Positions 15,013-16,265 of a stretch of 16,265 bases of DNA are shown piece after piece. Position 1 is the stretch's first letter. Every line of letters begins with the position of its first letter. This DNA is from CAZWHE01 sp964633825. Its GTDB lineage: Bacteria > Planctomycetota > B15-G4 > CAYZWU01. The position numbers and the translations under genes are program-made. Location: positions 1-16,265 of the forward strand of contig CAZWHE010000091.1 of NCBI GenBank assembly GCA_964633825.1. Direction: 5' to 3'. A model generated the notes under the pieces. It did not search any database. It was given only the letters and a program-made list of their open reading frames with translations, and was not told where the DNA came from.

Positions 15013-15303
15013 TTAGTCCAGGCGGGCCAGGATCTCGTTTTCTCTCATGATCTTGAACTCTTTTCCTTCGACGGTGATGTCCTGGCCGGAGTATTTACCG
15101 AAGAGGACGACATCGTTCTTTTTGATTGAAAAAGCGCCTCTCTTGCCCGAGTCGAGAAGCTTGCCCGGACCCAGAGCGAGGACTTTCCCCTTCTGGGGTT
15201 TCTCTTTGGCCGTGTCGGGGATCACGATTCCCCCGGTGGTTTTCTCTTCGGCTTCCAGCACTTCGATGACGACCCTGTCATCCAGCGGTTTGAATGAAAT
15301 CAT
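15013..15303 (-). CDS. groES: Co-chaperonin GroES
   Basis: This is the heptameric lid of the GroEL chamber. It has 96 residues, normal for the family. The start ISFKPLDDRVVIEVLEAEEK is typical. The mobile loop (about 20-37) carries the hydrophobic tripeptide I26-V27-I28 that binds the GroEL apical domain. The beta-barrel part ends in KYSGQDITVEGKEF and ILARLD. AAGGAG lies seven bases before the ATG. It sits 53 nt after the first groEL and 48 nt before the second, so one lid gene lies between two ring genes. No CIRCE-type inverted repeat or convincing promoter is seen in the 53-nt gap, suggesting transcription from upstream. Confidence 0.98.
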   Translation of the reverse strand: MISFKPLDDRVVIEVLEAEEKTTGGIVIPDTAKEKPQKGKVLALGPGKLLDSGKRGAFSIKKNDVVLFGKYSGQDITVEGKEFKIMRENEILARLD

Positions 15304-15356
15304 TCTTGTTCTCCTTTATTTATTCCTGTTTTTCTCTTTGTTGAGTCTGTTTTCGA

Positions 15357-16265
15357 TCAATACATGCCGCCCATGTCCGGGGGCGGCGGGGCCGCTTCTT
15401 CGTCTTCTTTTTTCGGAAGATCCGTAACGATGGCGTCGGTTGTCAGGAGGAGCGTCGCAACGGATGATCCGTTGGTCAGGGCGAGTCTGGTCACTTTGGT
15501 GGGATCGATGATGCCGCTGTCGAACATGTCGACGTAGATATTTTTCGCCGCATCGTATCCGAACGATGCTTTTTCGCTCTCTATCCTGCGGGCCACGATC
15601 GCGCCTTCGACGCCGGCGTTCTCGGCGATGGTCGTCAGCGGCTTGGCCAGAGCCTTCATCACCACGTCGATGCCGAATTTCTCATCGCCCGCGGCTTTGA
15701 CGCTTCCGACTTTTTTACGGGCGCGGAAAAGCGCCACGCCGCCTCCGGGAATGATCCCTTCATCGACCGCGGCCCGGGTGGAGTGCAAGGCGTCTTCCAC
15801 GCGCGCCTTTTTTTCCTTGAGCTCCGTTTCGGTGGCGGCGCCCACGTTGATCTGAGCCACGCCTCCCGCAAGCCGGGCCAGCCTTTCCTGCAGCTTTTCC
15901 TTGTCGTAATCAGAGGTGGAATTTTCGATGTCGCGCTTGATCTGGGCGCACCGTGCGGTGACGTCGGCCGTTTTGCCGGCGCCGCGAATGATGGTCGTTT
16001 CTTCGGATGTGATAATGACCTTTTTTGCGGTTCCGAGGTCTTTGAGAGTGAGTTTTTCCGTGTCTATGCCCAGGTCTTTGAAAACGGCCTTTCCACCGGT
16101 CAGGATTGCGATGTCTTCCATCATGGCTTTGCGGCGGTCGCCGTAACCGGGCGCTTTGACGGCCGTGCAGTTGAAAATGCCCCGGAGCTTGTTGACCACC
16201 AGGGTGGCCAGGGCTTCCCCTTCCACATCCTCGGCGATAATCACGATCGGTCGATTGCTCTTAGC
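15357..16265 (-). CDS. groEL: Chaperonin GroEL, first paralogue (partial, 5' end beyond window)
   Basis: This is the C-terminal 302 residues of a GroEL; the frame is open to the right edge, so the start is outside. The visible part begins AKSNRPIVIIAEDVEGEALA in the apical domain. It includes KAPGYGDRRKAMMEDIAILTGG and the hydrolytic aspartate in ARVEDALHSTRAAVDEG. It ends with a Pro-rich stretch and a single GGM, as PPPPDMGGMY. Near the C-terminus LTNGSSVATLLLTTDAIV replaces the common LQNAASVAGLLLTTEA, an unusual set of changes. A methionine call at 16244 would be wrong: that codon is an internal GTG. Confidence 0.97.
   Translation of the reverse strand, partial: AKSNRPIVIIAEDVEGEALATLVVNKLRGIFNCTAVKAPGYGDRRKAMMEDIAILTGGKAVFKDLGIDTEKLTLKDLGTAKKVIITSEETTIIRGAGKTADVTARCAQIKRDIENSTSDYDKEKLQERLARLAGGVAQINVGAATETELKEKKARVEDALHSTRAAVDEGIIPGGGVALFRARKKVGSVKAAGDEKFGIDVVMKALAKPLTTIAENAGVEGAIVARRIESEKASFGYDAAKNIYVDMFDSGIIDPTKVTRLALTNGSSVATLLLTTDAIVTDLPKKEDEEAAPPPPDMGGMY

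Noticed and set aside
15304..15356. Possible heat-shock promoter or CIRCE operator before groES
   Set aside because: No TTAGCACTC-N9-GAGTGCTAA-like repeat is present, and no hexamer pair with correct spacing was found; only the ribosome site is clear.
1..16265. CRISPR arrays, insertion sequences, tRNA or rRNA genes, toxin-antitoxin or defence genes
   Set aside because: I saw no regular spaced repeats, transposase-like frames, RNA gene signatures or defence proteins; the window is fully occupied by chaperone and complex I genes.

Overview
The window is a co-directional block from a moderately GC-rich bacterium. Every gene I can support lies on the minus strand, so transcription runs from the right edge to the left edge. 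The proteins are typical of a Gram-negative-type bacterium with a respiratory or reverse-electron-flow metabolism. The phylum cannot be read safely from the sequence; an Acidobacteriota/Aminicenantota-like lineage is only a weak guess. Coding density is very high: the longest gap is the 165 bp before nuoA, and no stretch over 300 bases lacks a gene.

Right part (about 16265 down to 11187): a protein-quality-control cluster in the order groEL (3' part only, cut by the edge), groES, a second divergent groEL, dnaJ, grpE, and a small FmdB-type zinc-ribbon gene. The two GroEL paralogues flank one GroES. The upstream one has a short Gly-Gly-Met tail; the downstream one has none. A perfect 13-bp hairpin separates groEL2 from dnaJ. 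DnaJ and GrpE are the co-chaperone and nucleotide-exchange factor of DnaK, but no dnaK lies between or beside them here.

Junction (11022-11186): a near-consensus sigma70-type promoter (TTGACT, 17 bp, TATAAG) faces the nuo genes. It is followed by a leader of about 110 nt containing a 13-bp stem with a 31-nt loop, just upstream of nuoA.

Left part (11021 down to 1): thirteen of the fourteen subunit genes of NADH:quinone oxidoreductase (complex I), nuoA-B-C-D-E-F-G-H-I-J-K-L-M, with nuoM cut by the left edge; nuoN presumably follows outside. Start and stop codons overlap or nearly touch throughout, as in a translationally coupled operon. NuoE, F and G form the NADH-oxidising module (FMN and iron-sulfur clusters). 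NuoB, C, D and I carry electrons to the quinone. NuoA, H, J, K, L and M form the membrane arm that pumps protons. All cluster-ligand cysteines and the key charged membrane residues I checked are present, so the complex looks functional.

I do not see a new biological system here. The items most worth a second look are the groEL-groES-groEL arrangement with diverged tails, the structured nuo leader, the compact NuoG that keeps the N7 cluster motif, and the intragenic hairpin and repeat in nuoJ.
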